From NCBI RefSeq assembly GCF_014194695.1, contig NZ_JACIAH010000002.1:186001-250000 (forward strand): DNA of 64,000 nt. The letters run 5' to 3'. This document shows positions 1 through 8,091 of this stretch, one piece after another (position 1 is the stretch's first letter; each line of letters starts with the position of its first letter). Below the pieces are notes generated by a model. It made no database searches. It saw only the letters and a program-made list of their open reading frames with translations, and was not told the DNA's origin. The DNA is from Rhizobium sp. BK399. GTDB lineage: Bacteria; Pseudomonadota; Alphaproteobacteria; Rhizobiales; Rhizobiaceae. Position numbers and translations under genes: made by a program.

Positions 1-90
1 GCCGCCAGGTGCGCCGCCAGGCGTTGGGCCGAGGCCGGAACGCCAGCGCGGATCAGGTATCGTTCCAGCGGGGACTATGCCGATGGATGA
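1..90 (+). CDS. C-terminal fragment, possibly Toprim primase (cut by window edge)
   Basis: An open frame enters from the left edge and stops at 88-90. Its stop overlaps the start of the helicase gene, suggesting translational coupling. The last 30 residues (RRWAEAGTPARIRY..GDYADG) resemble the end of Toprim domains in plasmid and satellite primases, where an R.W...G..VRI helix-strand precedes a G.D.ND motif. With so little sequence the family is a guess. The position directly in front of a replicative helicase supports a replication role. Confidence 0.35.
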   Translation, partial: AARCAARRWAEAGTPARIRYRSSGDYADG

Positions 91-1144
91 CCAGTCCCGC
101 TCTGAGCATTTCGAGGATTTCGCGGCCCGACCACAGCAGGCGAAGAAGAAGACGGCGGCGGCAGGACCGCCAATGCCAGACACCATTTCCGGTGCCGATC
201 TGATGGCCGCTACATTCCCGGAGATCGATTTCGTCGTTCCGGGCATCGTCGCACCGGGTGTCACAATGCTGGCCGGGCGACCGAAAATCGGGAAGTCATG
301 GCTGACCATGGATTGGGGACTGGCCGTCGCCAACGGCGGCTTCGCCCTCGGCAATATCAAGGTCACGCAAGGTGGCGTCCTGTATTTGGGCCTTGAGGAC
401 AATCGCCGTCGCCTGCAAGCACGGCTCAAGCAGATCGCGCCCGGTCAGGAAATCCCGGCAAATCTGCATTTCGCCTGCGAATGGCCGCGATCCGATCAGG
501 GCGGGGCCGATCTGATCCGCCGCAAGCTGACCGAGATAGAAAACCCCCGCCTTGTCATCATCGACGTGATCGGCAAGCTCCGCCCGCTTCGCGCGCCGAA
601 AGACCTCTATCTGGCGGACTACTTGGCAATCGAGCCGATCAAGAAGATTGCCGACGATTACGCCAACCTCGGAATTGTCGTCTGCCACCATGTTTCAAAA
701 CGTCAGGACGCCGCCGATCCGTTCGATTGCGTATCTGGCTCGACCGGCTTGACCGGAGCTTGCGATACCGTCGCGATCCTCGCCCGCGACACGCAAGGGA
801 CGACGCTCTACGGGCGGGGCCGCGACGTCGAGGAATTCCATATCGCGCTGTCTTTCGACGCCAGCCACGGCCAGTTCGCCAGCCTTGGTGACGCCGACGA
901 GGCGCGCCGATCCGAACAGCGGCGGGCGATCCTGAAGGCGCTTGACGAACACGGCCCGATGCGCCCGGCAGACATCGCAAAGGCCACCAGCCTGAAAGCC
1001 GCGAATGTCTACACGCTATTGGCGAACATGGTGAAAAAAGGCGAGATCGAGAAGGACGAGGCCGGAAAATACGGACGATCCAATCGGGAATCCAATCGAG
1101 GAACAAATTCCTACGAAAACGGCAGATGGTCAGTATACCAATGA
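77..1144 (+). CDS. AAA_25 / RepA-like replicative helicase-type ATPase
   Basis: A 355-residue RecA-fold ATPase of the RepA/AAA_25 type, found in plasmids, satellites and prophages, where it serves as replication helicase. The Walker A motif GRPKIGKS is at residues 67-74 and Walker B (LVIIDVIGK) at about 159-167. A conserved HHVSKR segment follows. The C-terminal 80 residues look like a winged helix (PADIAKATSLKAANVYTLLANM). The start at 77 has GGGGA five bases upstream; ATG at 83 is an alternative. It overlaps the upstream frame and is followed by an iteron-rich region whose first two repeats lie inside its 3' end, as expected of an initiator/helicase next to its origin. The function is inferred from fold and context. 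Confidence 0.8.
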   Translation: MPMDDQSRSEHFEDFAARPQQAKKKTAAAGPPMPDTISGADLMAATFPEIDFVVPGIVAPGVTMLAGRPKIGKSWLTMDWGLAVANGGFALGNIKVTQGGVLYLGLEDNRRRLQARLKQIAPGQEIPANLHFACEWPRSDQGGADLIRRKLTEIENPRLVIIDVIGKLRPLRAPKDLYLADYLAIEPIKKIADDYANLGIVVCHHVSKRQDAADPFDCVSGSTGLTGACDTVAILARDTQGTTLYGRGRDVEEFHIALSFDASHGQFASLGDADEARRSEQRRAILKALDEHGPMRPADIAKATSLKAANVYTLLANMVKKGEIEKDEAGKYGRSNRESNRGTNSYENGRWSVYQ

Positions 1145-1333
1145 TTTCAGAGGCTTAAGCTGTCTTCGAATTATGTCTCGCACACACAAGGGTATTTGAT
1201 CGATTGGATTTGTATCAATAGGAGGAAAATAGGCAATGAAAACAGATAGATAAGATCCATCGATTTTAGGGGTGGTCCGATTGGATCGATTGGATTTTGC
1301 CGGAATCCAATTCGATCCAATCGATCCAATCGG
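1078..1333. repeat. Iteron cluster and inverted repeat, candidate replication origin
   Basis: The 9-mer ATCCAATCG occurs on the + strand at 1078, 1090, 1315 and 1324. Its complement CGATTGGAT occurs at 1201, 1278 and 1287. A one-mismatch copy lies at 1305. Two head-to-tail pairs form a perfect 19-bp inverted repeat: 1277-1295 against 1315-1333, with a 19-nt spacer. The stretch between the first and last copies is A+T-rich compared with the flanking genes. The arrangement next to a RepA-like helicase fits an iteron-type origin, or an operator for the element's own replication genes. It also holds a strong Shine-Dalgarno (GGAGG, 1221-1225) followed by a five-codon frame at 1236-1253. Confidence 0.65.
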
Positions 1334-1358
1334 TACTTGGTAGGAAGGGATTGAAAAA

Positions 1359-1733
1359 ATGGCGACGAGAAAGCGTCCGGTTGCAAAGCTTCCGAAGGAG
1401 ATCAGGCGCCTCTTGCGGGGCCTCAAGGACTATACGCTGGTGGTCGGGCCGATAGTCTGGCAGCCGATCGATGACGGCGGGCGGGCCTACTACTTCATGG
1501 TTTCAGGCTGTGACCGGGCCGAGGGGTTCTGGTCCGTGTCCGTTCATATCGGGCGCGAGCATGACGAAAAGATGCAGGCCGCGTTTCTAGCGATGGTCAT
1601 AAAGCCGGGTCGTCTGATCCAGCTTTTCGACGACGAATTGGACGCGGTTTCCTGCTGCGATCAGCTTTGGCATTGCGCCAAGATGCAATCCATCAAGGCC
1701 CACCTGAAAGCCGAGCGCCAAGCCAACCCATGA
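1359..1733 (+). CDS. Hypothetical protein of the island
   Basis: A 124-residue protein that I do not recognise. The N-terminus is basic (MATRKRPVAKLPKE). A central segment, VGPIVWQPIDDGGRAYYFMVSG, looks like a small beta-rich domain, and the C-terminus is alpha-helical. The start is preceded by GGAAGGGATTGAAAAA. It begins right after the iteron cluster and is followed after 13 nt by another small gene, so it probably belongs to the replication or early operon of the element. Confidence 0.7.
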   Translation: MATRKRPVAKLPKEIRRLLRGLKDYTLVVGPIVWQPIDDGGRAYYFMVSGCDRAEGFWSVSVHIGREHDEKMQAAFLAMVIKPGRLIQLFDDELDAVSCCDQLWHCAKMQSIKAHLKAERQANP

Positions 1734-1746
1734 GGAGGAAACCGCC

Positions 1747-2013
1747 ATGCCGAAAGCTAAGCCTAGAACGCCGCCGTCAATGTCTGCCAGGCAGGCCGCG
1801 CCGACGCCGATACAGCAGGACGACGCAGCCACCCGGAAACTGATCCGGGAGCTTGAGGAGGACACCGAGGAATATCTTGACGAGGCGCGGCTCCGCATGC
1901 GGCGGGAGGTCGGCCAGCTACTGGACGCCATGGCAGATATCCGGGATCTCTTGCGCCGGGTGCCGCCCCGGACGGCGGAGGCGTTGGAGCGGCTGGCCGA
2001 GGAACTGGATTGA
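1747..2013 (+). CDS. Small helical/coiled-coil protein of the island
   Basis: 88 residues with a strong ribosome site (GAGGAGGAAACCGCC before the ATG). The first 30 residues are Pro/Ala-rich and disordered-looking. Residues 28-88 are highly charged and helical, with heptad-like Leu/Ile spacing (KLIRELEEDTEEYLDEARL), consistent with a coiled coil. It is the last gene of the rightward module before the oppositely oriented AlbA_2 gene. I do not recognise the family. Confidence 0.65.
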   Translation: MPKAKPRTPPSMSARQAAPTPIQQDDAATRKLIRELEEDTEEYLDEARLRMRREVGQLLDAMADIRDLLRRVPPRTAEALERLAEELD

Positions 2014-2122
2014 GGAAACGTAGCACGCCATTCGGCGCGGCGACGTGGCACAAGTCGACGTCGCAACATCCAAATGATCTCGATGCCTCCAGCGTGTTGA
2101 TCTGGCACAGGTGGCCCTCGGA

Positions 2123-3325
2123 CTACATCCCTCCAGTCCAGATTCCATTCTCATCATAGTTAGCGAGAAAGATCTCAGAACTTGCTAACCCAACAGCGTT
2201 GAAGAGCGCATCTAAAGCGGGTGTGATAGCCGCACGATAGCTTGCGTCACTACCGAAGTCAGAGATTACTTGCATAGGCAATACAAGGTTCGCACGGTCA
2301 ATGGGGTGTTGCTCATCGATGGAGTGTAGTCCTTGGTTGGCGACACCCAAGTAAACACCTTCGACGCCAATCAATGAAAGAGACACAATGAACGGGGGAG
2401 CAACACCGAGGTCGCGCAAGGCTCGCAGGTAAGTAGGCAATCGCTGATAGACTGGCTCCAGAAACGAGCGCATGGGGATTCGCGTGATGCCTTGCTCCGT
2501 CGTGGAAACGAGCCGAACCTTGGTTGCTTCGACTATCCCATTCCGAAAGACTTGCGTGTAGCCATGCGGAACGCCGTTGGGAAGAAGGAGAAGACCGTCG
2601 AAATTGATACGACGGTTGCCTGTGAGGCCAATTAGTTGAAATTGCTGCCATAGTTCTTCAGCTTCCGAAACGTCAATCTCAGCCCGACCTGAAAATGCGG
2701 CGAATGGCAGAAGATGCAGGACGAGACGACCTTCGGCACCGGGCCCTTGAGCTAGTGGTACTACGCCTTGATTGTTGGTGATCTTAGTGTTGCGGTGGCT
2801 TACAAACGACGTAATTTTTTCCCGCATGTCTGCTCCATTCGCAAAGACCGCTCTGAGCTCTTCAACGCTCGCCTCGTGGGCCCCCGCGGTCGACCGCAGA
2901 TAGAAGCGATTAGTATTCTGATAGCTGACCCGATGAGGCGGATTCCAGCTGCGAGGCACCCGGATAACGTAAGCAAACGCGCCCCCTGCCAAGGGAACGG
3001 CCCGCATTTGTATCCCCACAATCCGGGGCTCGATGCCAGACCGGGCGATCTGTTCCAACCGCTGTAGCGCAACATCTGAATTGCCTGCAATCGGTACGAT
3101 CCCTACCGCAGCACCCTGCGCTTCGTCGACACCAATGATCAGTTGCCCGCCCGTAGAGTTGGCAAACGCTGACAAGTCCTTGAGGAACTCCTTTTTGTCA
3201 GCATCACTGTTTCCATACATGTCCCGTTTAAACTCGACTGTCAGCCCCTCGGCTTGGCCGTCGGCAATCAGTTGCGTGATATCGGCTTCGACAACTTCTT
3301 CAAGAATTGGTTTGAAAATGGACAT
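2123..3325 (-). CDS. AlbA_2 / Schlafen-type putative ATP-binding protein
   Basis: 400 residues. The N-terminal 150 match the AlbA_2 (Schlafen AAA_4) pattern: an E-F-K strand (LTVEFKRDM, about 29-37), then KKEFLKDLSAFANSTGG and QLIIGVDE (about 44-68), followed by a conserved RF-YLRS element near residue 140. The C-terminal 250 residues are an unrecognised mixed alpha/beta domain. AlbA_2 proteins occur as regulators and in several anti-phage loci. The gene is divergent from the KAP NTPase with a 161-nt shared upstream region. Both are more A+T-rich than the island's other genes, suggesting a separately acquired pair. Defence is an inference. Confidence 0.8.
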   Translation of the reverse strand: MSIFKPILEEVVEADITQLIADGQAEGLTVEFKRDMYGNSDADKKEFLKDLSAFANSTGGQLIIGVDEAQGAAVGIVPIAGNSDVALQRLEQIARSGIEPRIVGIQMRAVPLAGGAFAYVIRVPRSWNPPHRVSYQNTNRFYLRSTAGAHEASVEELRAVFANGADMREKITSFVSHRNTKITNNQGVVPLAQGPGAEGRLVLHLLPFAAFSGRAEIDVSEAEELWQQFQLIGLTGNRRINFDGLLLLPNGVPHGYTQVFRNGIVEATKVRLVSTTEQGITRIPMRSFLEPVYQRLPTYLRALRDLGVAPPFIVSLSLIGVEGVYLGVANQGLHSIDEQHPIDRANLVLPMQVISDFGSDASYRAAITPALDALFNAVGLASSEIFLANYDENGIWTGGM

Positions 3326-3486
3326 TGCAGCTTAACGCCCCCAGTAGCGTGCATGAGTTGTGGGTTCTGCTCAATACCAGTTGGTTTACGCGCTCGCCAT
3401 GCTGTTTTACGAGTAGACCCTGAGAGGTTGCGCTTGCTAAATCTGCAGCGAAAAATAGCAGGCCGTCATCGGGCCGTGGGGGAAAA

Positions 3487-5646
3487 TTGAGCGAGACAAA
3501 TAGCTACTTCAACGACAGTCCTATTGAGAGTGCATATGATGATCAATACGGCGTTGCACCGTTCGCAGACGCGTTGGCTGATAGCATCCTCAAAATAAAA
3601 CGGCCGGTAGGCACAACGATTGCGCTCCACGGCCCGTGGGGATCCGGCAAGAGTAGTGCCGTGAATCTCATCAGGTCGGCATTAGCCAAAGACGGCGCAC
3701 AAAATAAAATAGCCGTAACTGAGTTTACGTGTTGGTGGTATCGTGGCGAGGAGGCACTAGCACTAGCTTTTCTCCAGACTCTTAACACCTCTCTGCGGGA
3801 TACGCTTGGAAACGGCGCAAAAGACCTTATCCCGAGAATTGGCCGAGGGCTCCTTCAAGCTGGTCCGATTGTTGGAAGTGCGATGGCCCTTACCTCAGCA
3901 GGAATATTTGCACCGCTCGTGGGTGGTCTGTTTGACTTCACTAAACGGTTCTTCCCAGACGGTGAGACGTTAGAGAGCTCATTTCGCAAATTGAGCGATC
4001 TCCTTAGAAATCAAGACCGTCGCCTTCTAGTTATTATCGATGACATTGACAGGCTGAGTCCGCCGGAGGCCCTTGCAATTTTTCGATTGGTGAAATCTGT
4101 CGGGCGGCTCCCAAACGTCATTTATCTACTCGTGTTCGACCGAGATCTCGCTGAGCGAGCCGTGAAAGAGATATTTCCATCTGAAGGGCCGCACTTTCTG
4201 GAAAAGATCGTGCAAGCCGGATTTGATCTCCCAGCACCAACTCCCACTGATCTTCATAATGCCGTCCTTAGCTCAATATCCTCTATTTGCGGGGAACCGA
4301 CAGAACACCAGCTCGTCCGGTTTATGAACGTGTTCTATGATGTCGTTGCCCCTTACATGTCGACACCCCGTCATGTGACGCGATTCAGGAACGCCATCAG
4401 CGTAACGTGGCCACCGATCGCCGGGGAGGTGAATTTGGCCGACTTTATAGCGCTTGAAACTCTCCGTTTGTATGAACCCAGCCTTTATAATGCTGTCAAA
4501 GCCAATAAACCGAGAGTGTGTGGGCACCGGCAAGAGAGCGACAGGGGTAGCCGGGATGAAGATCGCTTTTCCATTTTCCTGCAGGGGGTCGCAGAGGAAA
4601 AGCACGACCTCGCCGAGGGAGCGTTGCAGAGACTTTTTCCAAGGCTGGAATCCATGGGCTACGGTAGCGAATGGGTTAGCGAATGGAGTTCTGAGCGCCG
4701 TGTGTGCGTAGAAAGCCATTTCGACACGTATTTTAGGCTTTCATTGAGTGATGACATACTGTCAGCAAGACAGATATCCGAATTGTCGGATCGTGCGAAT
4801 GAAGACGTTTTCATTAGAGACGTCTTCCAAAACGCGGCCAAAACTCGACGCCGAACCGGGCAATCAATGGTTCCGGTCTATCTCGACGAACTTACAACGC
4901 ACGCTAAGCAAGTCGATACTAGTAAGATCGCGGCCCTTTTGGCGGTACTGTTCGCAATTCATGACGACATTGATCTGCGTGTCGACGCGGATGAAGGCTT
5001 TATGGCAATGGCGAATACTACTCTGCGGTATCATTGGCTCATTCGGGGCTTAACGAGACATCGGCTCAGCCTAGGCGAAAGAACGACCCTCTACACTAAG
5101 GCGACGGAAAAGGCTTCTTTGGGTTGGTTGGTTGACTTCGTATCTTCTGCTCGCCGTGACTATCAAACGCGCGATGGCCATTCCCCAACTCGAGAAGAGG
5201 ATTGCCTAACGAGCGAAGAAGCGGCCAATGGAATATTAACTGATCGTGCGCTTGCGGCTATCCGGAGCGCACGTGACGATGGATCCTTGTTGTCTCATCC
5301 CGACCTATTGAGCATCCTTTGGCGTTGGATGGATTTCATGGAGAACGATGCGACCGAGGTTCGTGCATGGACCGACGACCTAATGAGCGATGGCAAATCT
5401 ATAGCAATACTAGCGCGCGCGATGACCGGGAAATCGTGGACGACAGGCATGGGCGGATTTGGTGCGCTCGGCGACCGGGTTTCCACGCCGTCCGTGACAG
5501 CTCGGATCACCGATGACAGCCCCATAGTAAATGCTGAAGCATTTCGGAATGCGTTAGAACGTGCCCTGGCAGACGCGGATTTAAGCGACCACGACAAGAA
5601 TGACGTACAGACCTTCCTCAATGCCTGGAAGCGAAGTGAGCGTTAA
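3487..5646 (+). CDS. KAP-family P-loop NTPase
   Basis: A 719-residue protein with the hallmarks of KAP NTPases, the family that includes F-plasmid PifA (T7 exclusion). It begins with the typical N-terminal D.PI segment. Walker A (GPWGSGKSS) is at 49-57 and an extended Walker B with the diagnostic DDIDRL at 185-190. A hydrophobic stretch at about 125-151 sits where KAP proteins usually carry membrane insertions, so the protein may be membrane-associated. The C-terminal 450 residues are not recognised. Translation appears to begin at TTG 3487 (GGGGGA just upstream); no in-frame ATG precedes the conserved start. Codon and base use differ from neighbours. A role in phage exclusion is inferred, not shown. 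Confidence 0.82.
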   Translation: MSETNSYFNDSPIESAYDDQYGVAPFADALADSILKIKRPVGTTIALHGPWGSGKSSAVNLIRSALAKDGAQNKIAVTEFTCWWYRGEEALALAFLQTLNTSLRDTLGNGAKDLIPRIGRGLLQAGPIVGSAMALTSAGIFAPLVGGLFDFTKRFFPDGETLESSFRKLSDLLRNQDRRLLVIIDDIDRLSPPEALAIFRLVKSVGRLPNVIYLLVFDRDLAERAVKEIFPSEGPHFLEKIVQAGFDLPAPTPTDLHNAVLSSISSICGEPTEHQLVRFMNVFYDVVAPYMSTPRHVTRFRNAISVTWPPIAGEVNLADFIALETLRLYEPSLYNAVKANKPRVCGHRQESDRGSRDEDRFSIFLQGVAEEKHDLAEGALQRLFPRLESMGYGSEWVSEWSSERRVCVESHFDTYFRLSLSDDILSARQISELSDRANEDVFIRDVFQNAAKTRRRTGQSMVPVYLDELTTHAKQVDTSKIAALLAVLFAIHDDIDLRVDADEGFMAMANTTLRYHWLIRGLTRHRLSLGERTTLYTKATEKASLGWLVDFVSSARRDYQTRDGHSPTREEDCLTSEEAANGILTDRALAAIRSARDDGSLLSHPDLLSILWRWMDFMENDATEVRAWTDDLMSDGKSIAILARAMTGKSWTTGMGGFGALGDRVSTPSVTARITDDSPIVNAEAFRNALERALADADLSDHDKNDVQTFLNAWKRSER

Positions 5647-5789
5647 CCCGCGTTGTATTGCCTGCGGAGAAATAATTCCACGGCGAGGATCAAGGGGGGC
5701 TGCCCACTAGTTTAATCCCCCGCCCCGTTGACCGGCGCGGGTAATCGAATTTTAGAATCCGCATTTCCCGATTTTGGGGTTTGTTCCCA

Positions 5790-6155
5790 TCATGGGTACA
5801 TTTTCGGCCCGCTGAAACGCGACCTAACCGCCCATTGAGCGGCTTTCATCGCCGGGAAAGGCTGATGTTTCCCGCGACGGGAATCATTTCCCGGCCCGAC
5901 CAGCCAGCCAACGACCGCGCCCTTGTCATACACGACCGAGGAACCCATCCGCATGCCCGCAGGCGGCTTTCCGCGCTTGCGGCGCTTGCGAATGGCATGG
6001 ATCGATAGCCCGGCCATGGTGGCGACCTCGTAGGCGTCCATGAGATCCGGGACATGGTGATCGTCGGCCAACGCCAGCAGCGCGCCTTGCCGATCGAGGC
6101 CAAGGTTTTGCCAATAGCGGAGTCGCCAGCGGATCAGATAGGCATTGCTGAGCAT
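5790..6155 (-). CDS. AlpA/excisionase-like helix-turn-helix protein
   Basis: 121 residues. The ATG at 6155 is chosen because AAGGAGGAAGCC precedes it; an upstream in-frame start lacks such a site. The centre carries a MerR/AlpA-like helix-turn-helix (YEVATMAGLSIHAIRKRRKR, about 42-61) followed by a wing-like hydrophobic segment (SSVVYDKGAVVGWL), as in excisionases and satellite activators of the AlpA type. It is divergent from the capsid operon, separated by 149 nt, so it could control it or act in excision. No integrase is visible in the window to confirm the latter. Confidence 0.7.
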   Translation of the reverse strand: MLSNAYLIRWRLRYWQNLGLDRQGALLALADDHHVPDLMDAYEVATMAGLSIHAIRKRRKRGKPPAGMRMGSSVVYDKGAVVGWLVGPGNDSRRGKHQPFPAMKAAQWAVRSRFSGPKMYP

Positions 6156-6304
6156 GGCTTCCTCCTTGCTGTCCCCGCTCGGTGACATGTGGTATTATGA
6201 TACCTGTCATTGGTGGAGCGCTTGAGGCGCGCGTCGGTCCCAACCGGCATATATCGCAGTCGTCGGCCTCTTGGCGCTCCTCCAATTGCGCGGGAGGCAT
6301 TTTC

Positions 6305-6514
6305 ATGGGCGACCAATACATCGAGACATTCAGGCGGACATTGACCGGGATTGCCGAGGCGGCGATCCGTGACGTCATCCATGAGGCCGTCGATATGACA
6401 GCCCGGCGTGGTGCCCGCATATTCGAGGAAATCCTAGCCGCCGATCAGGCCGAGACGCGGGCGGCGATCGAGGCGCTTGAGCGCCGCGTCCAGCTATTGG
6501 AGGGCAAGCCATGA
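6305..6514 (+). CDS. Small helical protein preceding the capsid gene
   Basis: 69 residues from ATG 6305, chosen for GGGAGG seven bases upstream; the frame is open further 5' without a good site. It is almost fully alpha-helical and charged (FRRTLTGIAEAAIRDVIHEA, then FEEILAADQAETRAAIEALE), and probably a coiled coil. Its stop overlaps the capsid start by ATGA. The position directly before a capsid gene that itself begins with a coiled coil suggests a scaffold or assembly role, but the family is not recognised. Confidence 0.65.
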   Translation: MGDQYIETFRRTLTGIAEAAIRDVIHEAVDMTARRGARIFEEILAADQAETRAAIEALERRVQLLEGKP

Positions 6515-7764
6515 AGGACGACAATACCGTCGCGCTATCGGAGCTTAGGGAGATATTTGACGAGATCGCGCTAAAGCAGGCGCGCGGCTTCGAAAGCCAG
6601 TTAAAGGGTATCAAGTCCGTTCTCGTCGGCAACCAGCGCTCGCTGGACGGCATGCGGGCGCTTACAGCCGCCAAGGCGCAGGCCAGCAAGGCGCAGACGC
6701 CGCCGACGAAGACGCTGATCCGATCGATTGTCGTCCGCCTGTGCGCCGTCGCCTATGGCAGTCCCGATATCGAGGAAGTCAGCGACAGCCTGTATGGGCC
6801 GAGCGCGCCGAACCTGATGAATTGCATCAGGGACGCCAACAGCTTCATGCGGACAAAGGCCGTTACCAATCCGGCGCAGACGACCGTCGCCGGGTGGGCC
6901 GCTGAATTGGTCAATCCGGGCGTCTATGCGGGCTTGCTGGCGTCGTTGTCGCCTTTGAGCATCTATGCAAGCCTTGGCCGACGCGGGATTACCGCCAGCC
7001 TTGCGGGCGTCGGCTCCCTACGCTTTCCGGCAAGAACCGCGCCCGGATCATTGCCGTCGCCTTTCGTTGGCGAGGGCCAGCCGGTGCCGGTTCGCGCGCT
7101 TTCGTTGAACGGCGGCGGCTTGCTGGTCGGCCATAAGGCGGGCGCGATCAGCTGGTTTACCAAGGAAATGTCGCGGTCCAGCACCCCAAGCATCGAGGCA
7201 ATCGTCCGGCAGGGCTTGAGCGACGATATCGGATTGAGCATCGACTCCTACCTGATCAGCAATGCGGCGGCGACGTTCTACCAGCCAGCCGGGCTATTGA
7301 ATGGCGTAACGCCGATTACCGCGTCTACGGCGACCGGGGCCGAGGCGGCGGCGGCTGATCTTTCGGCGCTGGCCGCAGCGATCCAGCCAAGCCCGGTCCA
7401 ACCGGTATTTCTGATGAATGGCGCGCAAGCCGTCTCTGCTGGCCTGCTTGTTCCAGGTATCGGCAACGTCGTCGATGTCCTGACCAGCGACGTGATCCCG
7501 GCCAAGGAGATCATTTGCCTCGACGCCGCCGATTTTGTCAGCGCCGCCGACGACGGCGAGATTTCTGTCGCGGACGGCTCGACATTCGTGCCGCGCGATG
7601 ATCCCGTCCCGGTAAGCCAAGGCGCGTCCGGCGCGGGCGCGGATACCGCCCAGCATGTGTCGCTATGGCAATTGGATTGCATCGGAGTTCGCGTTCTGGA
7701 AACGGCAAGCTGGGCCATGCGCCGGGCGGGCCGCATCGCCTATGTCGAGGACGTATCATGGTAA
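6511..7764 (+). CDS. HK97-fold phage major capsid protein
   Basis: 417 residues. Residues 1-70 form a charged helical segment like a capsid delta/scaffold domain. From about residue 105 onward the sequence follows HK97-type capsids: an N-arm and E-loop region (FPARTAPGSLPSPFVGEGQP), the conserved KAGAISWFTKEM strand, the spine helix region SIEAIVRQGLSDDIGLSIDS, an A-domain core, and a C-terminal WAMRRAGRIAYVEDVSW. It overlaps both neighbours by a few bases (ATGA upstream, ATGGTAA downstream), indicating one operon. No protease, portal, terminase or tail gene is nearby in this window, which is unusual for a prophage and fits a satellite or domesticated shell. Confidence 0.85.
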   Translation: MKDDNTVALSELREIFDEIALKQARGFESQLKGIKSVLVGNQRSLDGMRALTAAKAQASKAQTPPTKTLIRSIVVRLCAVAYGSPDIEEVSDSLYGPSAPNLMNCIRDANSFMRTKAVTNPAQTTVAGWAAELVNPGVYAGLLASLSPLSIYASLGRRGITASLAGVGSLRFPARTAPGSLPSPFVGEGQPVPVRALSLNGGGLLVGHKAGAISWFTKEMSRSSTPSIEAIVRQGLSDDIGLSIDSYLISNAAATFYQPAGLLNGVTPITASTATGAEAAAADLSALAAAIQPSPVQPVFLMNGAQAVSAGLLVPGIGNVVDVLTSDVIPAKEIICLDAADFVSAADDGEISVADGSTFVPRDDPVPVSQGASGAGADTAQHVSLWQLDCIGVRVLETASWAMRRAGRIAYVEDVSW

Positions 7765-8000
7765 AGCGCAATGAGATAGCCGTAGCGGAGACGCCGCTGC
7801 CGGTGCCGGTATCGCTGGCCGAGAGGCTGGATTTTCAGAACGCCCCGGCCTCGACCGTTCTCCCGGCCCTGTCGTTCGAACTGACAAAGCTGGCCGGGGC
7901 GATGCAAAATGTCGCCGACCTCTCGGTAGAATTGGACATGAGGGCGGATGGCGTCAGCCTGAAGTTCCGGGCCTATTCGCGCCGCCCGTCGCTCATGTAA
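7758..8000 (+). CDS. Small protein translationally coupled to the capsid gene
   Basis: 80 residues starting at ATG 7758, which overlaps the capsid stop (ATGGTAA). The N-terminus is Pro/Val/Leu-rich (ETPLPVPVSLAERLDF) and the C-terminal half may be a short beta/alpha unit. It is not recognised. The coupling suggests a capsid accessory such as decoration, head-tail or a size determinant, but nothing in the sequence proves this. An inverted repeat follows 40 nt after the stop. Confidence 0.65.
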   Translation: MVKRNEIAVAETPLPVPVSLAERLDFQNAPASTVLPALSFELTKLAGAMQNVADLSVELDMRADGVSLKFRAYSRRPSLM

Positions 8001-8039
8001 TGGCCAAGCCCGGCGTGCTTGCCAATGGCTAGGTCATGG

Positions 8040-8073
8040 GCGGCGGCAGGTTGGGTGACTCCCCTGCCGCCGC
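8040..8073. terminator. Hairpin between converging island genes
   Basis: Perfect 11-bp inverted repeat GCGGCGGCAGG (8040-8050) and CCTGCCGCCGC (8063-8073) with a 12-nt loop, 40 nt after the capsid operon and 19 nt before the end of the leftward HTH gene. There is no T-run on either side, so it is a plausible but not classical terminator. Confidence 0.5.
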
Positions 8074-8091
8074 TTCCATATGCCCGACCGG

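Noticed and set aside
5647..5789. G- and C-runs after the KAP gene that might form a terminator
   Set aside because: The best pairing (GGGGG with CCCCC) is short with a long loop and no T-run.
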